Below, piece by piece: positions 1-9,050 of a stretch of DNA of 40,274 nt. The first letter of the stretch is position 1. Each line of letters opens with the position of its first letter. Location: positions 1 to 40,274 of the forward strand of contig NZ_BAFB01000108.1 of assembly GCF_000248075.1 (NCBI RefSeq). The letters run 5' to 3'. This DNA comes from Gordonia otitidis NBRC 100426 (GTDB lineage Bacteria > Actinomycetota > Actinomycetes > Mycobacteriales > Mycobacteriaceae). Under the pieces are notes generated by a model. The model was not told the DNA's origin. It saw only the letters and a list, made by a program, of their open reading frames with translations, and ran no database searches. A program made the position numbers and the translations under genes.

Positions 1-259
1 TGCCGTCGAGTGGATCGATGATCCAGACACGGTCGGCGTTCGCGCGGTCGCCCACGTCGTCGGCTTCCTCCGAGAGCACAGCGTCGGAGCCGCGGTGCCG
101 ATGCAGGACCTGTGCGATCCACGCCTGCGCCATGGCGTCCCCGACGTCGCCGAGCTGTCGACCGGCGAGCAGCTGCCCCGAGCGCACTCCGACGAGAATC
201 TCTCCAGCCCCGCTCGCGATCCGGGCAGCGAGCTCGGCGTCGGAATGTGCGGAGATCAT
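1..259 (-). CDS. cysQ: CysQ-type 3'(2'),5'-bisphosphate nucleotidase / inositol monophosphatase family (N-terminal part, cut by window edge)
   Basis: The reverse complement reads from an ATG at 259 to the window edge, giving 86 residues. The end shows the IMPase metal-binding signature WIIDPLDG, preceded by LSEEADD, whose acidic residues also bind metal. The spacing and wording (LSEEA, about 10 residues, DRVWIIDPLDG) resemble mycobacterial CysQ as I remember it, an enzyme that dephosphorylates PAP/PAPS in sulfate assimilation and also accepts inositol phosphates. The catalytic C-terminal half lies outside the window. The gene is divergent from the glycosylase starting at 285, leaving a 25-bp gap that must hold both start regions. 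A generic inositol-1-monophosphatase is the alternative. Confidence 0.82.
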   Translation of the reverse strand, partial: MISAHSDAELAARIASGAGEILVGVRSGQLLAGRQLGDVGDAMAQAWIAQVLHRHRGSDAVLSEEADDVGDRANADRVWIIDPLDG

Positions 260-284
260 CCACTTACTAGAGCACACTGGAGGT

Positions 285-1175
285 ATGCCCGAACTGCCCG
301 AGGTCGCCGCGATCGCCGACTACGTCGACGATCATGCGGCAGGATTCCCCATCCGACGAGTCGACGTCGCGTCGCTGTCGGTGCTCAAGACCGCCGACCC
401 GCCCTACAGCGCGCTCGTCGGACGCATCGTCGACTCGGCCACGCGCATCGGCAAATACCTCGTGATCACCACCATTCCCGGCAGCCCCGAGCAGATCGAC
501 GAGCCGACGATCAGCGTGGTGATCCATCTGTCGCGCGCGGGGTGGTTGCGGTGGAGCGAGGACCTGTCACCGCGGCCACTGCGGCCCGGCGGCAAGAGTC
601 CGATCGCGCTGCGGGTGCACTGTGGTCTTCCCGGTGAGGGATTCGACGTCACCGAGGCCGGCACCCAGAAGCGGCTCGCGGTCTGGGTGGTGCGCGACGT
701 CGCCGACGTCGATCGCATCGCGTCACTCGGCCCGGATGCGATGGCGGTGACCCGCGACGAACTCGCGGAAATCCTGCGCGGAACCGCTGGACGCATCAAG
801 AACGTGCTCACCGATCAGCGGGTGATCGCGGGTATCGGCAACGCCTACTCCGACGAGATCCTGCACACCGCGAAGCTGTCGCCGTTCGCGTCGTCGAAGA
901 CGTTGTCCGACGGCCAGATCGACACCCTCTACGACGCGATGCGCGGTGTGCTGACAGATGCCACCGAGCGACTCGAGGGTCTCGGCGTGGCGAAACTCAA
1001 GTCGGAGAAGCGAACCGGACTGCGGGTTCACGCGCGCACGGGCATGCCGTGTCCGGTGTGTGGTGACACGATCCGCGAGGTGAGTTTCACCGACCGGTCG
1101 TTCCAGTACTGCCCGACCTGTCAGACCGGCGGAAAGGTGCTCGCCGACCGCCGGATGTCGCGGCTGCTCAAGTGA
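285..1175 (+). CDS. Fpg/Nei family DNA glycosylase/AP lyase
   Basis: This 296-residue protein begins MPELPEV, in which Pro2 (after Met removal the catalytic N-terminal proline) and Glu3 are the catalytic residues of the Fpg/Nei family. A GKYL segment near residue 60 corresponds to the conserved beta-lobe lysine. The helix-two-turn-helix follows (GIGNAYSDEILH), and the C-terminus is a complete zinc finger, CPVC near 255 and CPTC near 277, ending in the DNA-binding RMSRLLK tail. It would excise oxidised bases in base-excision repair. The start is fixed by the need for proline at position 2; an upstream in-frame extension would remove the catalytic terminus. It resembles the third actinobacterial Fpg/Nei paralogue (Rv0944 position) rather than classical MutM. 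The methyltransferase start overlaps its stop. Confidence 0.93.
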   Translation: MPELPEVAAIADYVDDHAAGFPIRRVDVASLSVLKTADPPYSALVGRIVDSATRIGKYLVITTIPGSPEQIDEPTISVVIHLSRAGWLRWSEDLSPRPLRPGGKSPIALRVHCGLPGEGFDVTEAGTQKRLAVWVVRDVADVDRIASLGPDAMAVTRDELAEILRGTAGRIKNVLTDQRVIAGIGNAYSDEILHTAKLSPFASSKTLSDGQIDTLYDAMRGVLTDATERLEGLGVAKLKSEKRTGLRVHARTGMPCPVCGDTIREVSFTDRSFQYCPTCQTGGKVLADRRMSRLLK

Positions 1176-2098
1176 CGGACGCACGGTCGGCGGCAGGGAG
1201 CGCACAATCGGCGGCAGGGGGCGCACGGTCGGCGGCAGGGGGCGCACGGTCGGCGGCAGGGAGCGCACGGTCGGCACTGGCGGGGAGATTGCGGGCGGCA
1301 GGATGTGTGTTCGCGGAGGAGGAGGCGGCGATCCTTCTCGATGCCGCGCGCGACTGTGGCGATCTCTCCGAGATGACCGCTCGACGATGCGCGGGCGAGC
1401 CCCTCGAGCATGTGGTCGGCACGGTCCGGTTCGGTGCTGTCGACCTGCGCGTGGGACCGGGCGTGTTCATTCCGCGACAGCGATCGCTGCTGCTCGCCGA
1501 AGCAGCGCGTGACGCGGTGCGGAACCGCGCGTCCTCCCGCCCGGCACACGGCCGAGCAGGCGCGAGCGATGCGCAGTTGTGCGACCGACCCGTCGTGGTC
1601 GAGGCATACTGCGGGGTCGCGCCGATCGCGGCGTCTGTCGCCGACCGAGTCGCGGGCACGAGAATCCATGTCGTCGACGTCGATGCGACTGCGTTGGAGT
1701 ACGCGCGCCGAAACCTGCCCACCTCGGCGCGGATTCATCGCGGCGATGGACTGTCGGCGCTGCCGGACGAGTTGCGGGGACGGGTCGACGTGATCGCCGC
1801 GGTGCCCCCGTACGTCCCCGACAGGGCCGTCGAATTCCTGCCGCACGAGACCGAGCACGAACCGCGGGCCGCACTGTTCGCGGGCCCCGAGGGGCTCGAC
1901 CACATCCGACGACTCGCCCTCGAAGCGGGGGACTGGCTCGCCGACGGTGGCGTGCTGCTGATGGAGATGAACGCGGCGCAGGCCGAGCAGCTACTCGCCG
2001 AGACGAGCGACGTCTGGGGCGGCGCGCACAGCGTGGTGGGGGCCGACGAGCAGACCGCGGTGGTGCGGCTGGTTCGGCGCCACCGCGCGGCGGGGTAG
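1172..2098 (+). CDS. Putative protein N5-glutamine methyltransferase (PrmC/HemK-related), with altered motifs
   Basis: The GTG start overlaps the glycosylase stop (GTGA), indicating translational coupling. The 308-residue product opens with about 33 residues of Ala/Gly/Ser/Arg heptads encoded by a 21-bp tandem repeat. The family-like part then begins at LRAAGCVFAEEEAA and PLEHVVG, followed by VGPGVFIPRQRS, matching the PrmC-related methylase family. The SAM-binding motif I region reads VVEAYCGVAPIA and lacks a clear G-x-G. Motif IV reads AAVPPY, so the asparagine of the usual NPPY/NAPY is replaced by valine. Known relatives methylate glutamine in proteins such as release factors; with these substitutions activity here is doubtful. 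Translation may really start downstream of the repeat. Confidence 0.75.
   Translation: MTDARSAAGSAQSAAGGARSAAGGARSAAGSARSALAGRLRAAGCVFAEEEAAILLDAARDCGDLSEMTARRCAGEPLEHVVGTVRFGAVDLRVGPGVFIPRQRSLLLAEAARDAVRNRASSRPAHGRAGASDAQLCDRPVVVEAYCGVAPIAASVADRVAGTRIHVVDVDATALEYARRNLPTSARIHRGDGLSALPDELRGRVDVIAAVPPYVPDRAVEFLPHETEHEPRAALFAGPEGLDHIRRLALEAGDWLADGGVLLMEMNAAQAEQLLAETSDVWGGAHSVVGADEQTAVVRLVRRHRAAG
1180..1278 (+). repeat. 21-bp tandem repeat, about 4.7 copies, in frame
   Basis: Copies of a unit beginning CGCACGGTCGGCGGCAGGG start at 1180, 1201, 1222, 1243 and 1264 (last partial). They encode SAAGGAR-like heptads at the N-terminus of the methyltransferase. The period is exactly seven codons, so copy-number change would keep the frame. 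Confidence 0.93.
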
Positions 2099-2108
2099 GT
2101 TGTCGGGC

Positions 2109-2852
2109 GTGACGACCCGACAGAAGATCCTGATCACCGGCGCGAGTTCCGGACTCGGCGAGGGAATGGCACGAGAATTCGCGGCGCGCGGCCGTGCGCT
2201 CGGCCTCGCCGCCCGCAGACTCGACCGCCTCGAGACCCTCGCAGACGAACTGCGCCCGAGCGCTGCCCAGGTGGCGGTGAGCTCGCTCGACGTCACCGAC
2301 GTCGACGCGGTGCCCGTCGCCTTCGGCAAGCTCTACGACGAACTCGGCGGCCTCGACCGTGTGATCGTCAACGCGGGTCTCGGAAAGGGCGCACCGATCG
2401 GCACGGGCAAAGCGCATGCCAACATCGAGACCGTGCAGACCAACCTCGTCGGCGCGCTCGCGCAGGCCGAGGCCGCGCTGGAGATCTTTCGCGCGCAGAA
2501 TCACGGCCACCTGGTGTTGGTCAGCTCGATCAGCGGAATCCGCGGGTTGCCCAAAGCGCAGACAGCGTATTCGGCGTCGAAGGCCGGTGTCACGGCGATC
2601 GGGCAGGGGCTGCAGGCCGAATTCGCGAACTCGCCGATCACGGTGTCGGTCATCGCACCCGGTTACATCGAGACCGACATCAACCGCGGAGTGAAGACCG
2701 CGCTGATGGCTGACACGGAGTCGGGCGTCGCCGCGATGGTCAAGGCGATCGAGGCCGAGAAGTCGTACGCCCCGGTGCCGCCGTGGCCGTGGACACCGAT
2801 CGCAGCCGCGCTGAAGTATCTACCCGGCTTCCTCACGCGCCGGATGATCTGA
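2109..2852 (+). CDS. SDR family oxidoreductase
   Basis: This 247-residue short-chain dehydrogenase has the NAD(P)-binding TGASSGLG near the N-terminus, an NAG element (VIVNAGLG), the catalytic serine in VSSISGIRG and the YSASK Tyr/Lys pair. A hydrophobic, arginine-rich end ([11 protein letters not shown]) follows. Wording and position resemble Rv0945 of M. tuberculosis. Substrate is unknown. GTG 2109 is chosen because GGGGTAGG lies about nine bases upstream; a TTG at 2100 would add three residues. It follows the methyltransferase by 10 bp, so glycosylase, methyltransferase and SDR probably form one transcript. Its last 20 bp overlap the 3' end of the convergent ATPase gene. Confidence 0.9.
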   Translation: MTTRQKILITGASSGLGEGMAREFAARGRALGLAARRLDRLETLADELRPSAAQVAVSSLDVTDVDAVPVAFGKLYDELGGLDRVIVNAGLGKGAPIGTGKAHANIETVQTNLVGALAQAEAALEIFRAQNHGHLVLVSSISGIRGLPKAQTAYSASKAGVTAIGQGLQAEFANSPITVSVIAPGYIETDINRGVKTALMADTESGVAAMVKAIEAEKSYAPVPPWPWTPIAAALKYLPGFLTRRMI

Positions 2853-5529
2853 CCGGATCGGCGCGCCGCGCAACCGCTTTCGCCAGTTCGATCACGAGGA
2901 AGATCACGACGCCCAGTGCGATCGGCACGACCCAGCCGACACCGGTCAGCGACGCCGACCCGAACCAGGTGTGCATGAACGGTGCATAGACGAAGACGAG
3001 TTCCAACACGACCAAGGCCCCGGATGTGTACCACACCATGGGGTTTCCGCGCAGAGCGCCGAGTCTGATGCTCGAGCTGTTGAGGTATCGGCAGTTGAAC
3101 AGGTAGGCGAGCTGTCCGAACACCAGCATGTTGACCGCCGCGGTCTGCGCCACCGCCAGGGGGTGCCCACCGGATTTGGCGACGAAGTACACGGCTATGG
3201 TCGCAGCGGCCACGAGGACCGAGACGAAGGCGATCATCACCAGGTCGCCGCCTGCGATCAGCGGTTCGTCCTTGGAGCGTCGGGGACGGGTCATGATGCC
3301 CGGTTCGGCGGCCTCGAAGACCAGCGCGAGCGACAGCGTCACCGCGGTGACCATGTTGACCCAGAGGATCTGGACGGGGGTCAGTGGAAGCGAGAAGCCG
3401 AACAGTATCGCGACGAGGATCACCAGCGACTGCGCACCGTTGGTCGGTAGCAGGAACAGGATGGACTTGCGGATGTTGTCGTAGATCCGACGTCCCTCTT
3501 CGACCGCGCGCTCGATGGTGGCGAAGTTGTCGTCGGCCAGGACGATGCCCGCGGCCTCCTTCGTCGCCTCGGTGCCCTTGATACCCATCGCGACGCCGAT
3601 GTCGGCGCGGGTCAGCGCCGGTGCGTCGTTCACGCCGTCGCCGGTCATCGCGACGTTCTCGCCCTGTGCCTGGAGAGCGGAGACGATCCGGAGTTTGTGC
3701 TCAGGGCTGGTGCGCGCGTAGATGTCGACGTCGCCTGCGACCTCACGCAGCCGTGTCTGGCTCATCTGCTCGAGTTCTGCGCCGGTCAGTGTCGGGGCCG
3801 CGGGATCGGTGACGATGCCCATCTCGACAGCGATGGCCCGAGCGGTACCCGAGTGGTCGCCGGTGATCATCTTGACCCGGATGCCCGCGGTGTGACACTT
3901 GGCGATTGCCGAGATCGCCTCCGGGCGCGGCGGATCGACGATTCCGGCGACCCCGAGGAAGGTCAGGCCGGTCGCGACGTCATCGATTGTCAGCGCCTTG
4001 AGGTCGGGAGCCGGTCGCGTCGCGGCGGCAAGTACCCGCAGCCCCTGTGCGCTGAGTTCGTCGATGATCTGCTGCCAGCGGGCGCGGTCGAGCGGCTCGG
4101 GTGTGCCGTTCTCGTCGAGTTGGCTGGTGCTGCGGTCGAGCAGCCGGTCGGGTGCGCCCTTGACGAGTACGGCGCGTGTGCCGTCGGGTAGATCGGAGAG
4201 TATGGCCATGAATTTGTTCTCGGACTCGAAGGGCACCTCGTCGAGTCTGGGCGCGTCGTCGTCGAATCCGGCCTTCAAGGCGAGCGTTCGCAGCGCGCCC
4301 TCGGTGGGTTCGCCGACGAGCTGCCAGCGGCCGTCGATCTCGGAGACACGTGCGTCGTTGCACAGGCCCATGACCTCGACGAATTGCGTCAGGTCGGGGT
4401 GATCGCCGAGCGAGACGGCCCCGCTCTCGTCGGAGATCGATCCATGCGGGTCGTAGCCGGTTCCCTCGACCGAATACTGACTCCTTCCGGTGACCACGGT
4501 GCGCACCGTCATCTCGTTCTGGGTGAGCGTTCCGGTCTTGTCCGAGCAGATCACGCTGACCGAACCCAGGGCTTCGACCGCGGGGAGCTTGCGCGTGATC
4601 GCGTGTCTGCGCGCCATCTGTTGAACGCCGAGAGCCAGGGTGATCGTCACCACCGCCGGAAGCCCTTCGGGTATCGCAGCGACTGCGAAACCGATTGCGG
4701 CCGAGACCAGTTCGTCGATGGTGAAGTCGTGGGCCAGTTTCCCGATCACGATGATGACCGCGGCGAGCACGAGAATGGCCACGGACAGTTGCCTACCGAA
4801 CTGTTCGAGTCGCCGCGTCAGCGGTGTATCGACCTGCTCGATGTCAGACACCATCGACTGGATGCGGCCGATTTCGGTCTGCTGCCCCGTGGCGGTCACC
4901 ACGCCCACACCGGTACCGGCCGCCACGATCGTCCCCGAGTACGCCATGGAATGGCGGTCACCGATGCCTGCCGCGGCGTCGGCGGCGATGGTGTCCTTGT
5001 TCGCCGGAACCGACTCCCCGGTCAGCGGCGACTCCTCGATACGCAGGTTCGTGGCCTCGAGAAGTCGCATATCGGCGGGGACGCGATCGCCCGACCTGAC
5101 CGACACGACGTCGCCGGGCACGACGGTGTCGGCCTCGACGTCGACCCAATCCCCGTCACGGCGGACCCGCGCGTGGAGCGACAGCATGCTGCGGATACCT
5201 GCCAGCGCGCTTTCGGCCCGACCCTCCTGGATGAATCCGACGACCGAGTTGATCACGGCGACAGCGAGGATCACGGCGAAGTCGATCCATTCGCCGAGGA
5301 TCGCCTTGAGGACGCCCGCACCGATGAGGATGTAGATCAGGATGTTGTTGAACTGGGCGGCGAACCGGAGGATCGCCGGACGTGATCGTGCCTCGGCGAG
5401 CCGATTGGGACCCACGCGCTCGAGGCGCTCCGCAGCGGCGACGCTGCTGAGTCCGTCTGCGGAAGACCCGAGGGCAGCCAGCGTCTCTCTGCGTCCCTTG
5501 GCGTACGACTCGGAAACCGGCTGTGTCAA
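2833..5529 (-). CDS. P-type cation-transporting ATPase, P2A-like (CtpF/Ca2+-ATPase-like)
   Basis: An 898-residue P-type ATPase. Visible landmarks: an N-terminal cation-ATPase domain; TM1-2 (about 60-100); actuator TGES at 170-173; TM4 motif PEGLP at 287-291, part of the ion site; phosphorylation motif DKTGTLT with Asp330; MITGDH and TGDGVNDAP hinge motifs; and a C-terminal block of six helices. PEGLP plus the long C-terminal membrane domain places it with Ca2+/Mn2+-type P2A pumps, similar in length to mycobacterial CtpF. It uses ATP to export a cation across the plasma membrane; the ion cannot be read from sequence. Start is TTG 5529, with AAGGAT eight bases upstream. I do not recall it in the M. 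tuberculosis block, so it is probably a local insertion. Confidence 0.93.
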   Translation of the reverse strand: MTQPVSESYAKGRRETLAALGSSADGLSSVAAAERLERVGPNRLAEARSRPAILRFAAQFNNILIYILIGAGVLKAILGEWIDFAVILAVAVINSVVGFIQEGRAESALAGIRSMLSLHARVRRDGDWVDVEADTVVPGDVVSVRSGDRVPADMRLLEATNLRIEESPLTGESVPANKDTIAADAAAGIGDRHSMAYSGTIVAAGTGVGVVTATGQQTEIGRIQSMVSDIEQVDTPLTRRLEQFGRQLSVAILVLAAVIIVIGKLAHDFTIDELVSAAIGFAVAAIPEGLPAVVTITLALGVQQMARRHAITRKLPAVEALGSVSVICSDKTGTLTQNEMTVRTVVTGRSQYSVEGTGYDPHGSISDESGAVSLGDHPDLTQFVEVMGLCNDARVSEIDGRWQLVGEPTEGALRTLALKAGFDDDAPRLDEVPFESENKFMAILSDLPDGTRAVLVKGAPDRLLDRSTSQLDENGTPEPLDRARWQQIIDELSAQGLRVLAAATRPAPDLKALTIDDVATGLTFLGVAGIVDPPRPEAISAIAKCHTAGIRVKMITGDHSGTARAIAVEMGIVTDPAAPTLTGAELEQMSQTRLREVAGDVDIYARTSPEHKLRIVSALQAQGENVAMTGDGVNDAPALTRADIGVAMGIKGTEATKEAAGIVLADDNFATIERAVEEGRRIYDNIRKSILFLLPTNGAQSLVILVAILFGFSLPLTPVQILWVNMVTAVTLSLALVFEAAEPGIMTRPRRSKDEPLIAGGDLVMIAFVSVLVAAATIAVYFVAKSGGHPLAVAQTAAVNMLVFGQLAYLFNCRYLNSSSIRLGALRGNPMVWYTSGALVVLELVFVYAPFMHTWFGSASLTGVGWVVPIALGVVIFLVIELAKAVARRADPVRSSGA

Positions 5530-5639
5530 CGTGAGATCCTTCGGGATCGGCGGGTGACGGACCCCGCCGTTGTCACGCTACTACCCGGGACCGCGCGGGG
5601 CGCGCCGAACGAGACCCGTCCGATACCGCCGCGACCGGG

Positions 5640-6302
5640 TCAGCCGGCCGGCGACGGGGCGGGAGAACTGCTGGCGACGTCGGCAGGGTTGCGCCACACG
5701 ACAGGTGACGCCTTGTAGTTGAGCGCGTCGTCGCCGGTGGTGTCGGCCCAGTAGATGACCTGACGGAGCTTCTGCCCCTCGTCGGCGTAGGCGACAAGGC
5801 ACGTGGCGTAGGACTCTCCGCGGCGCATCGTCTCGGGAGGTTTCGGATTGGCGCAGTCGGCGAGTGACGTCGACGGTGGCATCGTCAATGCGGCTGAGCG
5901 TCCGTCCACGGAACCGGCGAACCCGAGAACCCCGGGTGCAGGTGCCGGCCTGGCAGCCAATGACGTAACCGTCACGTACACGAAATAGGCCGTGCCACCA
6001 CGCGTCTGGGCGCTCGGGACGTCCTTGCCAGGTGTGATCCCGGTGACCGTGTACATCGCCGTCGCCCCTTCGGCACGGTAGGCGTCCGCGGGCAGCACGG
6101 CGGATGCGCCGAAGTCGAGGGTGGTGCCCGGTACGGTGCGCGCCTGCTGTCCAGGGGGGACGGTCACCGCTGCCGAGCGGGGGACCGAGGTGGCTGTTTC
6201 GCCGGTGCCCGCCGAGTCCGAGGAACACGCCGCGAGACCGAGTAGCCCGGCGACACAGATCAGCGCTGCCCCGAGACGTAGCGGCGATACGGTAGTTCTC
6301 AC
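5640..6302 (-). CDS. Secreted lipoprotein of unknown function
   Basis: About 220 residues from a GTG at 6302. The N-terminus has arginine, a hydrophobic stretch (LGAALICVAGLLG) and the lipobox LAAC followed by SSDSAG, so signal peptidase II cleavage and lipidation are predicted. A Thr/Pro-rich tether precedes a beta-rich domain with two cysteines about 20 residues apart (DCANP and YATC), which could form a disulfide outside the membrane. I recognise no enzymatic motif; the domain loosely recalls ligand-binding DUF4352-like lipoproteins. A longer start at 6341 would put 13 polar residues before the signal peptide and is less likely. It is co-oriented with, and 110 bp upstream of, the ATPase gene, and may share its transcript. 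Confidence 0.8.
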   Translation of the reverse strand: MRTTVSPLRLGAALICVAGLLGLAACSSDSAGTGETATSVPRSAAVTVPPGQQARTVPGTTLDFGASAVLPADAYRAEGATAMYTVTGITPGKDVPSAQTRGGTAYFVYVTVTSLAARPAPAPGVLGFAGSVDGRSAALTMPPSTSLADCANPKPPETMRRGESYATCLVAYADEGQKLRQVIYWADTTGDDALNYKASPVVWRNPADVASSSPAPSPAG

Positions 6303-6392
6303 GTGCGTAAGGTATCGGATGTGGGTTCCAAACAGGGACAAGTGGTGGCCAATGGCGCGTTCGCGCTCTTCTCACGACGACGCGCGGACGAC

Positions 6393-6854
6393 ATGAACGA
6401 ACTGTTGGAGTCGATCTTCGGTCGAGAAGACATCAGGGCCGTCGGTGCCGACTGGCGCGGCATCGTCTACTTCACTCTCGACGATGACGACGAACTCGCT
6501 CCCGACACGGTCGTCGGTTTCGATCCGTCGAGCGGAGCGTCGGGGCCGCTGGCCACGCTCGACGAGGTTCGCGCGGCAGTCAACGACGGAGAGATCGCCG
6601 ACGCCGTGGACGTGGCCGGGTTCGACGCCTGGCGCAGCGCGACGGGTACTCGTGATCTGGCGATGGGCGACTGCGTGCCGCCGCTGGTTCTGGAATTCCT
6701 CGGCGGCGACGCGGGTGACCGCGCCGACGAACCGCAGGATCTGATCACCTACGTCGCTGTCGCGGCAGCGCTGATGGGTCGACTAGAGGCGCTCGGGGTG
6801 CAGCCGGGTGACGAGATCCCACCCGAGGTGTTCGACGACGAGCGCTGGACCTGA
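6393..6854 (+). CDS. Small acidic hypothetical protein
   Basis: About 153 residues from ATG 6393 (MNELLESIFG). Family not recognised. The product is strongly acidic, has no signal peptide or membrane segment, and contains a DWRGIVYF strand and an AFDPSSG-like turn, suggesting a small alpha/beta cytosolic fold. Upstream in-frame GTGs (6303, 6342, 6345) exist, but the first abuts the start of the divergent lipoprotein gene. Its stop lies one base from the stop of pgi on the other strand, so the two converge without room for a separate terminator. Confidence 0.6.
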   Translation: MNELLESIFGREDIRAVGADWRGIVYFTLDDDDELAPDTVVGFDPSSGASGPLATLDEVRAAVNDGEIADAVDVAGFDAWRSATGTRDLAMGDCVPPLVLEFLGGDAGDRADEPQDLITYVAVAAALMGRLEALGVQPGDEIPPEVFDDERWT

Positions 6855-6855
6855 C

Positions 6856-8532
6856 TCAGGCGGTGCGCCCGCGCTCGGCGCGGTACCAGCGGACCAGGGC
6901 GTCGGTCGACGAATCTGCTTGCTGCGCCGGGGCTTCGGCATCGGTGATGACACCGAGTAGCTCCTTGGCCTGTGTCTTGCCGAGCTCGACGCCCCACTGG
7001 TCGAACGAGTTGATACCCCACAGCGTGCCCTCGACGAAGACCTGATGCTCGTAGAGCGCGATCAGCTGGCCGATCACCGAGGGCGTCAACTCGCGCGCGA
7101 GGATCGACGTCGACGGACGATTGCCCGGCATCACCTTGTGCGGCACCACTTTCTTCTCGACGCCCTCTGCCTCGATCTCCTCGGCGGTCTTGCCGAATGC
7201 GAGCACCTTGGTCTGCGCGAAGTAGTTGCTCATCAGCAGATCGTGCATCGAGCCGGTGCCGTCCGAAGTGGGGAGGTCGTCGGTGGGGTTGGCGAAGCCG
7301 ATGAAGTCGGCGGGTACCAGACGTGTTCCCTGATGGAGCAGTTGGTAGAAGGCGTGCTGGCCGTTCGTTCCCGGTTCGCCCCAGAAGACCTCGCCGGTGT
7401 CTGTGGTGACGTGCTCGCCGTCGGCCTTCACCGACTTGCCGTTGGACTCCATCGTCAACTGCTGCAGGTAGGCCGCGAAACGTGCCATGTCATTGGAGTA
7501 CGGAAGCACCACGCGTGACTGGGCGTCCCAGAAATTCGAGTACCAGAATCCGATCAACGCGAGGAGCACCGGCGCGTTGCTCTCCAGTGGCTGTGTGCGG
7601 AAGTGCGTGTCGACGGTGTGGAATCCGGCGAGGAACTCGGCGAAACGTTCCTTGCCGATCGCGGCCATCACCGACAATCCGATGGCCGAGTCCACCGAAT
7701 AGCGTCCACCGACCCAATCCCAGAAGCCGAACATGTTGACCGGATCGATCCCGAAGTCCGACACCGCCTGTGCATTGGTGCTGACGGCGGCGAAGTGCTT
7801 GGCGACGGCGTCCTCGCCCGCACCGAGTTTGTCGAGGAGCCAGCGTTTGGCCGCCGCCGCGTTGGTCAGCGTCTCCAGCGTCGTGAAGGTCTTGGAGGCG
7901 ACGATGAACAGGGTCTGCTCGGCGTCGAGGTCGGCGAGGGTCGCCACCATGTCGGCCGGGTCGACATTGGAGACGAAGTGGCAGCGGATGTCGGTGTCCA
8001 CGTAGTGCCGCAGTGAGCCGTACACCATGACGGGACCGAGGTCGGAGCCGCCGATTCCGATGTTGACGACGTCGGTGATGGGTTTTCCGGTGTGTCCCTT
8101 CCACTCACCGCTGCGCAACTTGTCGGTGAATGCGCCCATCGCGTCGAGGACCTCGTGGACGTCGTGAACGACGTCCTGGCCGTCGACCACGAGCTGGGCG
8201 TCGGCGGGCAGGCGTAGCGCGGTGTGCAGCACGGCGCGGTCTTCGGAAGTGTTGATGTGCACGCCCGCGAACATGTCGTCGCGGTGGTGTTCGAGGTTTG
8301 CCTCGCGCGCGAGTGAGAGGAGGAGATCGATTGTCTCGGAGTCGATGCGGTGTTTGGAGTAGTCGATGTGGAGGTCTCCGACATCGATCGTGAACTCGGT
8401 ACCACGCGACGGGTTGTCGGCGAACAGATCACGGAGATGTCGCGCGGCGACCTGCGGCTGGTGCGCCGCCAGCGCCTGCCAGGGTTGAGTCGCTGTGATG
8501 TCCTTGCCGCTGCTGGAGACGTCGGTGCCCAT
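6856..8532 (-). CDS. pgi: Glucose-6-phosphate isomerase
   Basis: A 558-residue phosphoglucose isomerase, full length for the bacterial long form. It shows [12 protein letters not shown] (sugar-phosphate binding), [13 protein letters not shown] (signature 1 region), [13 protein letters not shown] with the active-site His, and the C-terminal signature [14 protein letters not shown] with the catalytic Lys. It interconverts glucose-6-phosphate and fructose-6-phosphate in the cytosol. It lies about 100 bp downstream of the chorismate mutase gene on the same strand, the same pairing as Rv0946c and Rv0948c. A hairpin sits between them. Confidence 0.97.
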   Translation of the reverse strand: MGTDVSSSGKDITATQPWQALAAHQPQVAARHLRDLFADNPSRGTEFTIDVGDLHIDYSKHRIDSETIDLLLSLAREANLEHHRDDMFAGVHINTSEDRAVLHTALRLPADAQLVVDGQDVVHDVHEVLDAMGAFTDKLRSGEWKGHTGKPITDVVNIGIGGSDLGPVMVYGSLRHYVDTDIRCHFVSNVDPADMVATLADLDAEQTLFIVASKTFTTLETLTNAAAAKRWLLDKLGAGEDAVAKHFAAVSTNAQAVSDFGIDPVNMFGFWDWVGGRYSVDSAIGLSVMAAIGKERFAEFLAGFHTVDTHFRTQPLESNAPVLLALIGFWYSNFWDAQSRVVLPYSNDMARFAAYLQQLTMESNGKSVKADGEHVTTDTGEVFWGEPGTNGQHAFYQLLHQGTRLVPADFIGFANPTDDLPTSDGTGSMHDLLMSNYFAQTKVLAFGKTAEEIEAEGVEKKVVPHKVMPGNRPSTSILARELTPSVIGQLIALYEHQVFVEGTLWGINSFDQWGVELGKTQAKELLGVITDAEAPAQQADSSTDALVRWYRAERGRTA

Positions 8533-8600
8533 GGGTCCACACTATGTGCTCGGTGGTTCGTGCGTGCCCTGATGAGGGTTCGGGGAGACGTCTCGTTACC

Positions 8601-8625
8601 GTCGGTTCACCATCGTGGAACCGAC
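8601..8625 (-). terminator. Hairpin just downstream of the chorismate mutase gene
   Basis: Perfect 8-bp arms GTCGGTTC and GAACCGAC with a 9-base loop, seven bases past the chorismate mutase stop. No U-tract follows on the minus strand, so it may be an attenuator or a weak or Rho-assisted terminator. Confidence 0.45.
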
Positions 8626-8631
8626 ACGGCA

Positions 8632-9003
8632 TCATCGACCGAGCGGACCCCTGCCGAGGCGCAGCAACAACATGGCGAGGGTGTGGCCTTCCTGGCCGAG
8701 GTCGGCGAAGCGGTCGATGACCTTGACCTCACGGGAATGCACGAGTCGGGGACCACCCGACGCCATCCGTGTCGCGCCGACCTTCTTCGACACTGCGGTT
8801 CTGCGCTTGATCGCGGCGAGGATGATGGCGTCGAGGCGGTCGATCTCGACCCGGAGGTCGTCGATCTCGTCGGACAGACCCTCGATCGAGGGATCGAGTT
8901 GGTAGTAGTCGAGGTCGATGGACTTCTCGAACGGCACCGACGACGAACCCGATGACGAATCGGGGGTCTTCGCAGGGGTCTGATCGTCACTCGCATCGCT
9001 CAC
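8632..9003 (-). CDS. Intracellular chorismate mutase (AroQ-delta type)
   Basis: About 123 residues from GTG 9003. After an acidic, Ser-rich leader, the AroQ helix is clear: LRVEIDRLDAIIL, then KRRTAVSKKVG, RMASGGPRLVHSRE and the terminal LLLRLGRGPLGR. This is very close in wording to M. tuberculosis Rv0948c, whose C-terminal RLGRG tail contacts DAHP synthase and which is activated in that complex. It converts chorismate to prephenate for Phe/Tyr synthesis. A longer reading to 9090 would run into the divergent membrane-protein gene (start 9051) and is rejected. No signal peptide is present. Confidence 0.9.
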   Translation of the reverse strand: MSDASDDQTPAKTPDSSSGSSSVPFEKSIDLDYYQLDPSIEGLSDEIDDLRVEIDRLDAIILAAIKRRTAVSKKVGATRMASGGPRLVHSREVKVIDRFADLGQEGHTLAMLLLRLGRGPLGR

Positions 9004-9050
9004 CGGGGTGATTTTGCCACGCGCCACCCGCGACGGTTCTACTAGATCCC

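Noticed and set aside
18..284. N-terminal extension of the Fpg/Nei glycosylase
   Set aside because: It would overlap cysQ on the other strand and hide the catalytic Pro2. MPELPEV at 285 is the genuine start.
4384..5385. Open frame of 333 codons opposite the P-type ATPase
   Set aside because: Asp/His/Arg-rich shadow of a conserved ATPase gene, with no domain or start signal of its own.
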